DNA of 64,000 nucleotides from Podarcis raffonei (Eukaryota > Chordata > Lepidosauria > Squamata > Lacertidae). The position numbers were made by a program, and so were the translations under genes. The notes under the pieces were generated by a model. It worked only from the letters and a program-made list of their open reading frames with translations. It was not told the DNA's origin and ran no database searches. Location of the stretch: NCBI RefSeq assembly GCF_027172205.1, contig NC_070606.1, forward strand, positions 57,440,501 to 57,504,500, given 5' to 3'. Shown in pieces: positions 12,810 to 25,985 of this stretch. Numbering within the stretch: position 1 is the stretch's first letter; each line of letters opens with the position of its first letter.

Positions 12810-13016
12810 TAAATGTATTATCTGAATCCCAATTACAAGTAGGCTATTCAAATTATTTAGTTTTCATTCTTCTGATGGAAACAGAGGGAGGATGTCTAAT
12901 TTTTGCTTTCCAGCACTCACCCCATGCCACCGAATACTATTTAAGAGCAACCCACATCTCCATTCTATGAACTGTGGCAACCAGCAGACATTAAGGGAAA
13001 GACTGGAGACAAAGTA

Positions 13017-13276
13017 CAGTGTTACCTCTGGTTGCGAACGGGATCTGTTCCAGAGGCCCGTTCACAACATGAATAGAGCGCAACCCGCAGCGGTGCATCT
13101 GCGCACGCGCGGGTTGAGATTCGCCACTTCTGTGCATGTGTGTGACGTCATTTTGCGCTTCTGTACATGTGCAAGCGGCAAAACCCAAAAGTAACCCTTT
13201 CCGGTACTTCTGGGTCACTGTGGGATGTAACCTGAAAGAACGTAACATGAAGCGGATGTAACATGAGGTATGACTG
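13017..13276. mobile_element. Tigger-like MITE
   Basis: CAGTGTTACCTCTGGTTGCG to CATGAGGTATGACTG, flanked by TA. Confidence 0.8.
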
Positions 13277-14439
13277 TATCAGAAAGCATTTACTGCATTG
13301 CTACAGCCAAGAGAGAAAACAGAATTACACCTGCCTTGGTAGAAATTACACAGCAGCTTAGATTAGAAGAAGAATTTCCAAGTCTCTAGACCATGTGCTT
13401 TTCCCAATAAAACAAAGTTATACCTGCTTTTCAATCTCAGCACAGGGGAACCGCTTATTAATGTTAAAATACTTCCGTTTCAATAAATTCTTTTACAGAG
13501 CTTTCAAATCTTCAGAAGAGGTTTATAAATATTCTTCTCTATAGGTCTGGTAAACTATCAAATTATATCATGAGACTAAATGCTGTTGGGGAAGTGAGGG
13601 AGAGGAAATTGCTTATATGGCAGAAACTGGACATTTCTCATTTATTAGACTACAAGGCAAAACAAGACAAAATATTACTTGTTATGGCTAGGCCTGACAG
13701 GGCTAAAGTGAAAAGTAGTTAATTTAATGGCATCCTTGACATAATTTCTCTGTCATCTTTTGAAAAAGTCACTGCACTAGCAGCATAGCATCTGTTTAAG
13801 GCTCCTGATTGTTTGTAGAAATATAGCTGCCTATGCACAAACCAAAACAAAGGAGAATAAATTCAAGGCAAAGCATAAACTACAAGGGCAAGGACACAAG
13901 TAGAAATTGTATGACCATATATTACTCACATCTTAAGAAGAAATAAATGTAGGCATTTTAAAACTAAAATGGACTAAAATTATCTATCCATATGAGTAAC
14001 AGGCCAACAAACTTGTGATAAACAATATATATCAAAACCACAGAGGTCTTCCTCAGTGGTTTAAAGAAGTACCAAATAATTAATCACATGAATCTGGTCT
14101 CTTAGCCAATATGCCCAAGTGATGTGGTCAAATTACCTATGAAAAATGAAATACACAGTAATACAAAGTAAAATATTCATTACGTATAACAAGTTGCTGT
14201 AAAAACAAATTGCTGTGAATATTTTTACAGCAACTTGATTGTTATGAGCAGTGAGCAGTAAGTCTCTTTTGATGATATTAATGTTTATGGTTATGTTTAC
14301 AATATTTTACTGATTATGTAAAATATGATTATTTATATTATTGTTTTACAAATTCCTCAGCCCTCTAGAGCTGTTTTAGAAGGGACACAGAGAGAAGAGA
14401 GAGTAAGTTATGTTGCACAGCTAAAAGTTGTGGCAGTAG

Positions 14440-14790
14440 TGTAACTATTTAGTTGAATACCACTCCAGCACTGTAGATGCCTGCCTGATGTTCCCTAGGA
14501 ACACTTTCCAAAGGAGCAGATGCCACCACACTAAAGGCCCTGGCTTTGGTATACATAAGACAAACCTCAGAAGCAAACAGCACCACCAAGAGTGCCTCTC
14601 ATAAGGACCAAAGCAACTGGCAGGGGTATACAAGCCAAGGCATTCCCTCTAACCTAGTCCCAAGCTGCTCAGGGCTTTATATGTCAATAGCAAGTGGCCC
14701 AGTAGGATACTGACCGCATCTATCATATCTGAAGCCAGAAGAACTTAGTAGATTGCAAAGACCATTGAGAAAAAAATCTATCAAGGTTAC
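14440..14790 (-). mobile_element. L2-type LINE 3' region, diverged
   Basis: Contains CTCAGGGCTTTATATGTC and the block after ACTCCAGCACTGTAGATGCC, as in other L2 3' ends here. Confidence 0.45.
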
Positions 14791-17727
14791 CAGGGAAGCC
14801 TTCCAAACTAGGAAAACGATCAATATGGTGAAGCAAAAAGAATATGAGATTCAGGTATGGAGAATTCAGCTTCAAATTCGCTGGACAGCTTTGGCCAATA
14901 GGTTCTGGAAGATTTCTTTATGCTGCCTTACTTCAAGTAGGCTATAGTATATATTTATTTCATATCACAAACCGGGGCTAGGTTAGGGTGAAGATTAACT
15001 TGTCCAAGACCACTTCATAAACAAGAAGAATGTATGCAGATATTGAAATAATACTATGTAGCAAGACTGGGTATATAAATTTGAATCTGATTTTTAAAAA
15101 GCTTTTTAAAAGTTTTGTAATCTAAATAGAACATGTCTAAAAATAACTTGGTTAAAAATTGATCCCACATTTTATACAAGCATCCATGCAAGAATCTATG
15201 GGCTGCATCCAACGTTAGTCATAGGGTAGACTCACTGGAATTAATAAGTATAACTAACTGAAATCCATTAATTTCAATGGGTATACTCTGAGCAGGACTT
15301 AGATACAACCTTTATTTATAGTTTCTTAAAAATGAATTATGACCCTCCCCCAAATCAAAATACACCAAATTAAAGCCTAGGGATATGCAGGTTTCAAGGT
15401 CCAAGACACAAAAGCTACAAATCATAAACTAGAGTAGGGTATATTTTTGTAGCCATTTTATATTTTTGTAGCCATTTTTTAAAAAAGTGACCATATCAAC
15501 CAAACAGCATGGACATTTATATTCTGTGTCATAGAGAAATACTACTGTGTACAGCTACTCTGTCTTTGCTTATGAAATGTTTGAAATATTTTGCCCAAAA
15601 TGCAGTATGTACATCTAAGTCTGTCTTCATATAAGTGATCTTATTTAGTGTATTTGCATAACTAGAGAGAGAACTGAACTAATTAATTTGTTTCATAATT
15701 ATCTCCCTGGTCACTAAGGAAGCAATCCTACAGTCCATTAGAAGGCATCCCAGGGACAACAGAATGCTGTGGTTCTTCCCCTTTGCTGGAAAAGTAAGAA
15801 GTTCACTCTCAGGGGGCTCCTCTTGTAGCTGCAGAATCTTCACAGCTTGCTTTCTTCTGCCATTGGTGCTTCAACAGTTGTCCCGTTGTCACTCCATTCT
15901 TATCAGCTCCACATTTGGCAGCACATATGACATCAAGTGTGGGACAAGTGGACATGGGTTTGGGAGAAAATGGTCTCACAGGCCAAATTGGAAGCCATGT
16001 CAGGCCGGATTAAACCAATAGCCTGGAAGCTCCTCACAATAACTGTAAAGGGTTAAATGAGGCATACCAAAGCCATGTTAGGCCCAAAGCCCTCTCTCAA
16101 AGCTCCCCAAGAATGGAGAAAAAGTACACACCAGCCTGAAACTGGCATACTAATGCTTCTTTCCACTGGGGTCAATGAGAAAGAATCTTTTTTTTTAAGC
16201 CAAAGGAGTCAGCAGGGGTTTGGAATTGGTGGCTCCCACAACTACAACACTTTCTCCAGAACCAGAAGAATTGCTCTGCTATTTTGAAGTCTAAAAGGTA
16301 AGCACACAGCATAACAAAAGGTTTTAGATCATGCTAATGGGCAAGGCTCTATTTACAAAGCAAAATGCTAACTGGCTGTTGAAACAATTGGTATGCTTTC
16401 TTGTTCATGAAACAGATAAATTACAAAATGGAAAACTTGGTTTGATTAAGATGAATGCACCTCACCATGCAGAAACCACAACACAAAGACAGAGAATAAA
16501 TTAAATGTGTAAACAAGAACACAGTTTGCAATAACTAACACACACCAAAATAAGAAACAGATGAATTTAAATAGTTTCCATAGCTGGAGCTGAACTCCAA
16601 GATTAACAGAGGCACAGGAGGATCAAGAAACTCACTTCTCCTACAACATGAAAAAACTGAGAAACAGGGAATCCATCCAATAATAATTACATGCAATGAA
16701 AGCACATTTTCTGAGCAACCAACAGGTACCATTTCTTCAAAGGCCAGCACCTTAGACAAAACACAGACATGGGAATGTCAGTAGTCTATACTAACTAACA
16801 TTCTCTGCCATCACACAACTTTATAAACATTTAAGTCTTGAAACTACTCTGACCAGATCTGAGCAGAGCTCAAAGGAAAAGAAACTTTAGTGCACTCAAA
16901 TGATCACGAAAGCAGAATGATGCAGGCGCATTTTCTGTGAAACAGGTTATTATTTCAAACTCAGCAATCTTGTAGTGTAATACAGTAGCAAACAGAAAGA
17001 TTTTAAAAAGAAAAAGTAGCAAAACTCAACTTCTCCAGGTCTACTATTGTAGCAGATAAGGAATAACTCACAGAAACTCCTGAACTGTAGGGCTGTAAAG
17101 GGCACTGGGAAAGCTGCTGTACAATGAACGGTCTGTGCTAAGTGTGCCAGCTTTACAATATTAGTGTCACAACACAAGGCATTTCAAGCTGAATTCTTGC
17201 AGTAAGCTAGAAATAGAAGGCTTTGGATTTAGGATCATACATGCTGAGAACAGCCAGTGAAGAAAAACGACAAGAAGGAATGCCAGCGGTTTTAGCCAAG
17301 GCTCAAGCAAACAGGATCATTAAAAACACACTTGTCAATTGGAAGAGAGGCAAGCAAAGAACTGCCCACAAGTTTCTTTCCAAACCAAAGCTTTTATGCA
17401 CTCCATGCTGTCGACCTTAAGCCAAGTCGCTCAGCTTTTTGCAAATGAACACACCTTGCCTCTTTCTAGAGATAAAACTAAGTTATTTACACAGAACTTA
17501 GTCCTATGGCTGCATTATGTATGGTGTTACAGGGTGCTAATGACCTAATAACCCATGTCCACAGTTCTTCCTCTAGAAGCCACAACAAAAAAGAAGTTCA
17601 AACCAAGGCAATAGTCTTTATTCTATCCTTTCTGAAGGATCATTTTCTGCACCTCTGCCAGAGCATCACATAGAATTAGAGAGGAGAAACAAAACCCAAC
17701 AGAGAAAAGTTTTGGAAGACGCATTGA

Positions 17728-17790
17728 AGGCAGTTGGACTAGGTGACCCTTGGGGTCCCTTCCAACTCTACAATTCTATGATTCTATGTT
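17728..17790 (+). mobile_element. CR1 LINE 3' tail
   Basis: GGTCCCTTCCAACTCTAC and CTATGATTCTATG, the typical CR1 3' end. Confidence 0.75.
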
Positions 17791-18822
17791 TCCTATCTCT
17801 GTTAAGGGTTCAAAGCCAGGAAGAGGGCGAGAAAGGCTTTCAATGGGCAATGCATGGAGCTTCTGGGTAGTGGATAGACTAAATGGACAGGATGTGCAAT
17901 GCAGGGCTTTTGTGACATTTTAGCTCCTACCATGAAAATACATTAAGTTACAGTCAAATTATTAGAGTTAAAGCAACACCACAGCCTCAGGCTGTAAAGT
18001 ACAAAGACAGTAATTCATCTTTCCAAACTAGTCAGGGTCACATACTCAGCAACTCTAAATGTCAATCAGTTTTTAATGTACTTTAAATGGCTCTTATTAT
18101 TAATCCTTGAAGCACTGAATGTTAAACTTGCAGTCTGATTAAACTTTCCAGTCTGATCAAAATCAAAATGTGCCCTTTCATCATTTCCAAAATCTACCCT
18201 GTAGGGCCAGCCCAACACTCTGTATTCCTCAAATAATTTGAAGTGGGGGAAGTATAGACATCAGCATATTTCCACTGTTGGGGGGTCATGATACCTTATT
18301 AGCATGTTGGGATAAAATAGTAAAGGGAATTTGCTATTTTACAAAGATATTATATATCAGAGAACTATTGCTCAACCAAGTAGCTCAAAGCTAATAAGGC
18401 ATCACTAATGAAGAAGTACAGTTGCTATAATACAGATACAATAGCAAAAATGAGGTATGTTAATACACAAGTCCAAGTACATTTTGGTGCAAGAACCAGG
18501 AACATCTATGGTTCCCATAAAAGGTTTGGAAGTTATGTGGAAACAATATGACTTAAATCATATCCTGAACAATTTTGGCATGGGCTCCCTCCATACAATA
18601 CCACACTACTAACCTACCAGATTCAAGAAGGCTTTGTTTTACAATGGAATAAGGCCCTTACTACAGCTTTTCAGAGTAGTTCTCTCTCACACACACCAGA
18701 TCAGATCAAGGCAGGTTCCCATCTCCAATCGAAACAAATGTGTACAAATCATTATTTAGACAGGCTTGCAGATTACTACAAAGAAACCTTTAATATAGTA
18801 CCAGCATTTTCATAGCAACATA

Positions 18823-19064
18823 CAGTCGTACCTTGGTTTTCGAACAGCTTAGTTCTTGAACGTTTTGGCTCCCGAACACCGCAAAGTGACTGTTCCAGTT
18901 TGCGAACTATTTTTGGAAGCCAAACGTCCAACGGGGCTTCCGTAGCTTCCGATCGGCTGCAGTAGCTTCCTGCAGCCAATCAGAAGCTGTACTTTGGTTT
19001 CCAAACGTTTTGGAAGTCAAACGGACTTCCAGAATGGATTCCGTTTGACTTCCAAGGTATGACC
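18823..19064. mobile_element. Tigger-like MITE
   Basis: CAGTCGTACCTTGGTTTTCG to TTCCAAGGTATGACCA, flanked by TA. Confidence 0.85.
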
Positions 19065-19206
19065 ATATTTCACTTCTACACTACCACTAAAAGCAAGCCT
19101 ATACATTTTTACTCAGAAATCAGTCATGCAGTGTTCAACATGGCTTACATTCTTATAACCCTGTGATTTTATGCATGGCTAGTTGGGAATAAGCTATTGA
19201 GTTCAT

Positions 19207-19290
19207 AAAATCATAGAATTGTAGAGTTTGAAGGTACCCCAAGGGTTACCTGGTCCAATCCCCTGCAATGAAGGTATCTCAACAAGTGGT
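19207..19290 (-). mobile_element. CR1 LINE 3' tail
   Basis: AATCATAGAATTGTAGAG tail with the following CR1 3' sequence. Confidence 0.7.
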
Positions 19291-19870
19291 TCCCCCATCC
19301 AGTCTGAAACCATATCAGACCTTGTTTAGCTTTGCAAATGTGCTAACAGTTTTATTGCTGCTGGCCATACTCTCAGGTAAATTGATATAGGATTGCAGCC
19401 TAAAAGCATCTACTACAACAGGGCTGGAAAACAAGCATTTGCTTTAGTTACATTTTAAGTTATTCCATTCTGGGTTTTTCCATCATAGTCCTCTTGTTCT
19501 TGTTCTTGTTGCTTTTAGTGACATTGTAGAAATGGAAGCTTTTGCTATAAAAATAGGAAAGCCATAGTAAAAAGAAATAGCTTCAGAATTCATAATTTAT
19601 CATTCAATCTCCCCAAATGTACTGCTCAGAAGTTATAATTCAGGTGACCATAAAACATCCTTTTCATTTTCACCTTCTTTAGAAAATGGTTACCTAAAAT
19701 ACATAAAGATACAGCAGGCATGTAAATGGTTAGAATATTTAACCATAAAGGTCTCTCATTAATTTGTGTGAATCAAAATATTTCACAACTTATAGTCAAC
19801 TCATACATGGGTTACTGTTAAATGGAAAAACTAAAGCTTAGAACAAAATGTTAAGTGTGCTGATTAGATA

Positions 19871-21415
19871 GAATCATAGAATTGTAGAGTTGGAAGGGAC
19901 TCTGAGGGTCATCTAGCCTGAAATGAAATGAAGACATCTCAACTACATCATATAAGACAGATGGCCATCCAAACTCTGCTTTAAAACCTCCAAGGAAGGA
20001 GAGTCCACCACCTGCCTAGGAAGTCTGTTCTACTGCTGAATAGCTCTTACTGTCAGAAAGTTCTTTCAGAATCTCCTTTCTCATAACTCAAATCCATTGA
20101 TACGGGTCCTAGCCTCTGGAGGAGAAAAGAAGCTTCCTCCATCATCCATGCGGCAGCCCCTTAGATATTTGAAGATGGCAACCATATCTTCTCTCAGTCT
20201 CCTCTTTACCGGGCTAATGATACAGAGTTCCCTCAACCGTTCCTCATAAGGCTTGGTGCCCTTGATCATCTTTTTTGCTGCTGTTGACTCATGTTCAGAT
20301 AGTGGTCCACTAAGACCCATAGATCCTTTTCACATGTACTACTGGCAAGCCAGGTGCCCCCCATATTATATTTGTGCAGCTGGTTCTTCCTGTCTAAGTG
20401 TAGAACCTTACATTTGTCCCTTTTGAATTTCATTTTGGTAGTTTGGGCCCAGTTCGCCAATCTGTTAAGGTTATCTAGAATCCCAATTCTGTCTTGAGCA
20501 GCATTGCCTACCCCTCCCAGTTTGGTGTCATCTGCAAATTGTATGAGCATCCCCTCAATACCTTCATCCAAGTGGTTTATAAAGATGTTAAACAACAACA
20601 GGCCCAGGACAGAACTCTGTAGCACCCCTTGTCACTTTTTTTCCAGGATGATAAGGAACCGTTAGTGAGCACTCTTTGGGTTCCGTCAGTCAACCAGCTA
20701 CAAAATCACCTAACAGTTATCTTGTCCAGTCCACATTTTACCAGTTTCTGTTCAAAATTATCATGGGAGACTTTGTCAAAAACCTTACTGAAATCAAGAT
20801 AAGCTATGTCCACAGCATTCTCCTGATCCAACAAATTTGCAACTCTATAAAAAAAATAAGATTTGTCTGCATGGCTTGGTTTTGAGAAAACCATGTTGGG
20901 TTTTAGTAATCACAGCATCCTTTTCTAAGTGCTCACAGGCTGTTTTAATATCTGTTCTAGGACCTTTCCAGGTATTGATGTCGAGCTCACGGGTCAGTAG
21001 TTACCTGGGTCTTCTTTTTTCTCCCTTTTAGAAGATGGGGACAACAATTGCCCACCTCCAGTCCGCAGGGACCTCACTTGTTCTCCAAAAATTCTCAAGA
21101 GATTATAGATAGAGGCTCTGAGATTACACCCACAAGTTCCTTTAGTACCTTGGGAGCAGCTCATCTGACCCTGGAGATTTGAATTCATTTAAAATAACCA
21201 GGTGTTCCCTTACCACCTCTTTTCCTATCTTGGCTTCAGCTTCCTCCCTTGCATCCTTTATTCTGTTATCACCAGGTTGGGCACTGCTTTACTTTTAGAT
21301 GGAGACAGAAGCAAAGTAGGTGTTGAGTGGTTCCATCTTCTCTCTGTCACTCAATAGCATTTCTCAATCTTCACACAAGGGACCTACTACTTGCCTGCTC
21401 TTTCTGTTGCATCAA
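19871..21415 (-). mobile_element. CR1/L3 LINE, 3' 1.5 kb
   Basis: The minus strand encodes broken reverse transcriptase: SVLGLLLFNIFINHLDEGI with FADDTKLGG and KCKVLHLDRKNQLHKYNMG, and an upstream part AYLDFSKVFDKVSHD. The 3' end is the classic CR1 tail (ATTCTATGATTC type, read at 19871). It is 5' truncated, with several stops and frame changes. Confidence 0.85.
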
Positions 21416-23276
21416 GCATAGAAACCTTTATTATTATTACTATTAACCTCTCCTGCAAGCCTTGCAAGATAGTGCTCTGTGATTTAACTAGCAAAGTTTA
21501 CTGTCTACCAATCAGAAACGGAGTGCAAAAGTTCAGTCACAGTGCAGGAATTACCTTGAGAAAAGGTTAACACTAGCAGTAACCTGTTTGCCCAGCTGTA
21601 TAGCAAATGCAACTCTTAAAGATGGTCCACTGGGCCACAGGTCACTAAATTAGATCTGTGGACTTTTAATCAATAATTTGTTTCTTTAGATTTCTAGACT
21701 GCTCCAACTTGAAGACTCAGGGTGCTTAACAAAAAAATGAATGAATGAATGAAACAGAACAATGTGCATCTTTTGCTATACCTTCCCAATATATCTGATG
21801 CTAAAGACCAGCTCAAACAGGTGGGTCATACAGTTTTTCCAAACGGTGCTCATGCTTGGTTAAGTCTGCAGTGAGGAGTTCCACAACTGATGGGTAATCA
21901 TCAAAGATAAGCCTTTGTGCCCTTGCTTATTGAACTTGAGAAACAGATAATTAGAGTAAGAGAGTTTTCTAAGCGTTTTTTCTAATCATCATAAGACTAA
22001 AGGAGATATATTGCAGAATTCAGAAATCATAGAACTCATATGGTCCAAGCTGCCCATTAAGTGTTCATTATTAGAGTCAGCACTTACCATGCATGTACCA
22101 GTAGTAGGAAACACAGAGTGACTGTAAATACCAATAATATTTTATAGTGTAGCCTTCACTGAAGGACCACTTCCCGTTATGGGAGAATTAGCATACAAAA
22201 GACACTTCTGTGCAAGACCTAATGGAAAACCTACACATTGATCATAATGTGACCTTATTGTACACGTTTTTACTCCAAATTCGTAGGGTGTGAAAGTGGG
22301 AGAACACAACCAATTGCAGCTTCTCAGTATGTGTATAAGGAGTGAAAAACACCAATCTAGACCACATGTTATAATCTCCATCCAGCCTTTATATTGATTC
22401 CCACACAAATGTCTTCCAGGTAAGAATCTTGCAACATATGACAACTTTAGTTCAGAATTAATTCTTAACTATCTATAAATAATACTTCGCTTAGCTTTAA
22501 ACACAGAACTCAGTTTTAGAGTTATTCAAAGGCTCACTTTGCACGTAATACTAAGCCAACCATGGCTAAGCATGAATGTGCAACCATGCAGCTACTCACC
22601 AAAAAAATCACAGCTGCTTCACTCCTCCCCAGATTCTCCTGCTGCCACAGTACCCAGAGCAAATATGAACTCGTCATAGGTCTCTCTCAGACAAACCATG
22701 AATGGTAAGCCAAGAACACTGCTACAAATCTTGTGATCCATCATCTTGTGCTTACATATTTGTACATGCTCTTTTACACAAACACGTGACTTTGGCCCAT
22801 AAAACTACCGTACTTTTGTGTCATGAGAAACACTTTTTTCAGAAAAGTGAGATGTACATATAAAAAAACAAAGTGTGGACACATAAAATATACCATATGT
22901 AACAAGGTAAATAAGAACGATGCATAGAGGAGGGAGCAAGGATTCCATATCATATGCTTATACACATTGTCTGCTGAAAAAATGTTAAATAACCTCTTTA
23001 GTAATATAATAATACTCAACAAAGTGTGCAGACTCAAAAATGAATAGGGCAGTAGACGAAACCCTATTACCAGGGGGGAAGTGAGGGCGAAAGAAACTGT
23101 TTGCTACTCTACAACTGCACCATGCAAGCATCAAATTTGTTTTGAGTAATATTCAGCATCCCAAGAATCTCTGTTCTCATTTCTTTTAAAAATAAAAAAT
23201 AAACAAAATTCCAGCCCTTAAAGCTCCTTTTTGCATTCATCTTCCCCACTCCCATCACCAACCACCACCATCCCAC

Positions 23277-24909
23277 CTTTTTTGAATTCCTCAAGCATGG
23301 CGTCAAGCTTGGTGTCATTGAAGACAAAGTGCAGCGGGTGGTTATAGAAACGGGTTATGGTCTTGAGTGGAGTGCAGTCATCAGGATCCACAAAGGCCAA
23401 GTCCTTGACAAAAAGGAGGTCCACAATGTTGGAGCGTTCCCCTTCGAATACAGGAATACGGGTATAACCACTTTCCATGATTTCAGACATAGTGTTGAAA
23501 TCAAGCACAGCCTCAGCAGTAATCATGAAGCAGTCCCGTAGTGGAGTCATTACATCCTCCACTGTCTTTGTGCGCAGTTCCAGCGCCCCTTGAATTATAT
23601 TCAGCTCCTCCTTAACTAGGTCATTGTAGGGGTCAGTAACCCTCAACATTTCAAGTAGTTTCTCACGGTTGTAGACAGTACCTATCTCCTGCCCTAAGAC
23701 ACAGTCTAGAAGCTTGCTGACTGGGTAAGAGGCCGGGAAGGTCATCATCATGAAAAACTTGGTGAGGAAGATGGTGTTGGCGCCTACGGCAAGGCCGTGC
23801 CGGGAACAAATAGCTTGCGGCACAATCTCACCGAAGATGACGATACCGATAGTGGAGGCCACCACGGCCACCAGTCCAGAACCAGCAATATCATCGAGCA
23901 GGATGGTCAGAGTGGTGTTGACCAATACATTGCCCAGAAGTAGGGAGCAGAGCAAGTAATTCCCCTGGCGGCGCACAGGCTCAATACGCTTAGCGTAATT
24001 CTTCTCTTTTTCTGTCCCACAGTTCTGCACAATACGCAACTCCATAGGGTCGAGGGCCATAAGTCCCAGGTTGAGTCCACTGAACATGCCAGAGAGGCAC
24101 AGTAAGAGGGAGATGAAGATCACCTGAAGCCAGAAGGGCAACAAGAATTTCTTCTCCTCTCCCACGATCATCCTGGTATCCTCACCATCATGGTAGATCC
24201 AGGTGGTCTCGGTCCACGGGCCCCCATCGGGGCCAATGATGCTCCCTCCCCCACCGCTGCCCCCGGCTGAGCTCCCTGGCCCCCCCAGGATAGCCGGGGA
24301 GGACACGGAGGTGCACAGGTAATAGCACTTGCTCTTCTCCGTTTTTCGCAACGGCTTGATATCGATCTCGATGACCCCCGACGTGCGGCGGTTGAGGGTG
24401 ATGTGCGGCCGGATGATGATGTCCGAGGTGCGGATGCCGCAGCGTTGCGGGGCCGGGGAGGAAGAGCCCACGGGGGCCGGGCCGTCCTCTTGCTCCGCCG
24501 GCGGCCGCCTGCCATCGCCATCCCTCCACCGGACATGCTCGGTGAAGGCGATGCGGGACCAGGTCTCGTTGTTGATGTTCTGCCCGTAGACCCGCAGCTT
24601 GACCCGGCTCCTCTCGCTCACTCGCAGCACGCCCTTCTCCATGAACGACACGTCGTTCGTGTCCTCCAGCCGCAGCCCGATGATCACCGTCTCCTCAGAG
24701 TCGGAGGCGCCGGGCAGTAAGGAGGCTGCGGCGGCGGCTGAGGCGGAGGCGGCGCGCGGCGGCTGCTCTCCCAGGCAGCGGCTGAGGAGGATGCCCAGCA
24801 GCAGCGGCAGCAGCAGCGGCGACCGTAGCGCGACCCGCGTCTCCCTCTCGCCGCCTCCCCCCGGCCCGGCCAGGAGCCAGGCGGCAGCCGCGGGCAGCGG
24901 CGCGGCCAT
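23277..24909 (-). CDS. CNNM2: CNNM2, first coding exon (metal transport mediator)
   Basis: Cyclin M family membrane protein; CNNM2 is linked to magnesium handling at the basolateral membrane of kidney tubule cells. The exon encodes 544 complete codons plus one base. In order it shows a hydrophobic signal-like N-terminus (about residues 1-47), the extracellular domain beginning near [14 protein letters not shown] with an N-glycosylation sequon (NNETWS), the DUF21 transmembrane domain (about 255-430, with [13 protein letters not shown]), and the first CBS domain from about 450 ([14 protein letters not shown]) into a second half that stops at the exon end. The start is the ATG at 24909, because an in-frame TAG lies a few codons upstream. 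The splice donor is AAAAAAG|GTGGGA, where I recall mammalian CNNM2 exon 1 also ending (EEFKKG). Reading past it gives unrelated residues and a stop at 23218. The N-terminus is shorter than the human one and has Ala/Pro/Gly-rich stretches. CNNM4 is the main alternative, but the neighbouring AS3MT and BORCS7 support CNNM2. Confidence 0.96.
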
Positions 24910-25570
24910 ATTCCCACGGCCACAGTAGCACTACCACGGCCACAGCAAGCGGGGCAGCTCCATCGCGACGACGCTCAACGACCACGGCCAGCTGCGAATC
25001 CCTCGAGGGATGCCAAGCGACTGCCGGGCCTCGGCCAGGAGCTACTCCAACCCCTACCCCTGAGGGGGACGGGGGGAGGGGGCGCGGAGCCCGCGCGTGC
25101 GCGTCAGCCAATCAGGTGAGTACAAGCGGGGCAACGAGCTGGAGTAGGGAGGGGAAGGAAAAACAACCGTCCAATCGGAGAGCGCGCATGCGATAGGGGA
25201 GCGGGGGGGGGGAGGCGAAAGCCAGCGAGCCGGCCGGCGGCCACAGTGGGAGGAGGAGAGCTTCGCTCGGCTTACGGGACAGGGAAGGAGGCCTGAGGCG
25301 CGTGTTGCAGGGAATGAACAAGGCGAGCGAGACTCCGGTTGCGCTCTCCGTCCGCATCCAGTAACTCTTATTACGGCCGCGAAAGGGGGGCGGGTTCGTT
25401 CGCGGCGCGCCCCGCCCACTTCCCCCAAATTAAAGAAGCCCATGACTGCTGTGTGTATGTGTGTGAGCGCAAGCCGGGCTGAACGACGAGCCAATGGGAA
25501 GGGAGGAGAGCGGCGATTGGTGGGAAGGGTGGCCAATAGAGGCGAGAGCTTCGTGCCGGCTCCTCTTGAG
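24300..25570 (-). promoter_or_regulatory. CNNM2: CpG-rich island and likely CNNM2 promoter
   Basis: This is the only long GC- and CpG-dense stretch of the window; it covers the start of the CNNM2 exon and about 650 bases upstream. No TATA box stands out. Five CCAAT-box cores lie upstream of the ATG: plus strand at 25108, 25171, 25491 and 25533, and minus strand at 25516-25520. An NRF1-like palindromic core (GCGCGCATGCG) lies at about 25182-25192, and a GC box (CCCCGCCCAC) near 25410. This is a typical housekeeping-type promoter layout. The exact transcription start cannot be read from the sequence. Confidence 0.7.
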
Positions 25571-25834
25571 ATGTTAAGCGCGAAACTGCCCGTGCATGAA
25601 GGATGCGCTCCTTCCCTCAGGTCCGCCCTCCTCGACCTCGCTGTCACAGAGGCACGTTTCTCCTGTCGGCATTTTCTTTCGTTGTGCACATTTACCGCCT
25701 TTGACGGTTTTTCCTCTTTCAAGGCTGTTGTTCTTGTCGGGCTATTAAAACTCGTAAAAATTTCAGAGTCATAGGTTGCAGAGACAATGGGTCTGTGAAA
25801 CCCTGCTCTCCCAATTGTCCATGTAATAAATGTC

Positions 25835-25985
25835 TTCATCGACACTGCATTTATATCCCATCTTTTTCTCCAAGGAGCTCGAGGTGGCTTGCATCATGGT
25901 TCTCCCCCTCCTCATTTAATCCCCCACAAGACCCCTGTGAGGTAGGCTAGGGCTGAGAGTGACTGGCTCAATATGCAACAACAGT
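25835..25985 (-). mobile_element. Squamate MIR-like SINE
   Basis: Reverse orientation of the same family: TTATATCCCATCTTTTTCTCC, then CCTGTGAGGTAGGCTAGGGC. Confidence 0.65.

Larger units (their letters stand above)
1..23276 (-). other. CNNM2: CNNM2 intron 1 (partial)
   Basis: Everything left of the exon 1 donor reads as intron. I looked on the minus strand for the next expected CNNM2 segment (KSHLAIVQRVNNEG and what follows) and did not find it, in keeping with the very long first intron of this gene in mammals. Besides the repeats listed separately I see no convincing exon. Stretches where I recognise nothing include about 221-1039, 1261-1931, 4110-5500, 5910-6820, 7800-8380, 8450-9690, 10255-11180, 13280-14440, 15320-17720, 17800-18820, 19295-19870 and 21420-23276. 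They are AT-rich, with ORFs no longer than chance. Confidence 0.75.

Noticed and set aside
20081-20894. Host gene suspected from several nearby frames
   Set aside because: The residues are CR1 reverse transcriptase, broken by stops and frame changes, followed by a CR1 tail.
23218-23276. Continuation of the CNNM2 frame past FKK
   Set aside because: The residues no longer match CNNM2 and a good donor (AAG|GTGGGA) lies at the known exon boundary.
24168-25111. Several frames overlapping the CNNM2 exon on both strands
   Set aside because: Shadow frames of a GC-rich coding exon. Only the frame with the DUF21 and CBS domains is real.
25054-25845. 263-codon minus-strand frame upstream of CNNM2
   Set aside because: It spans the CpG island, has Arg/Ser/Pro-rich low-complexity content and no domain; GC-rich DNA gives long frames by chance.
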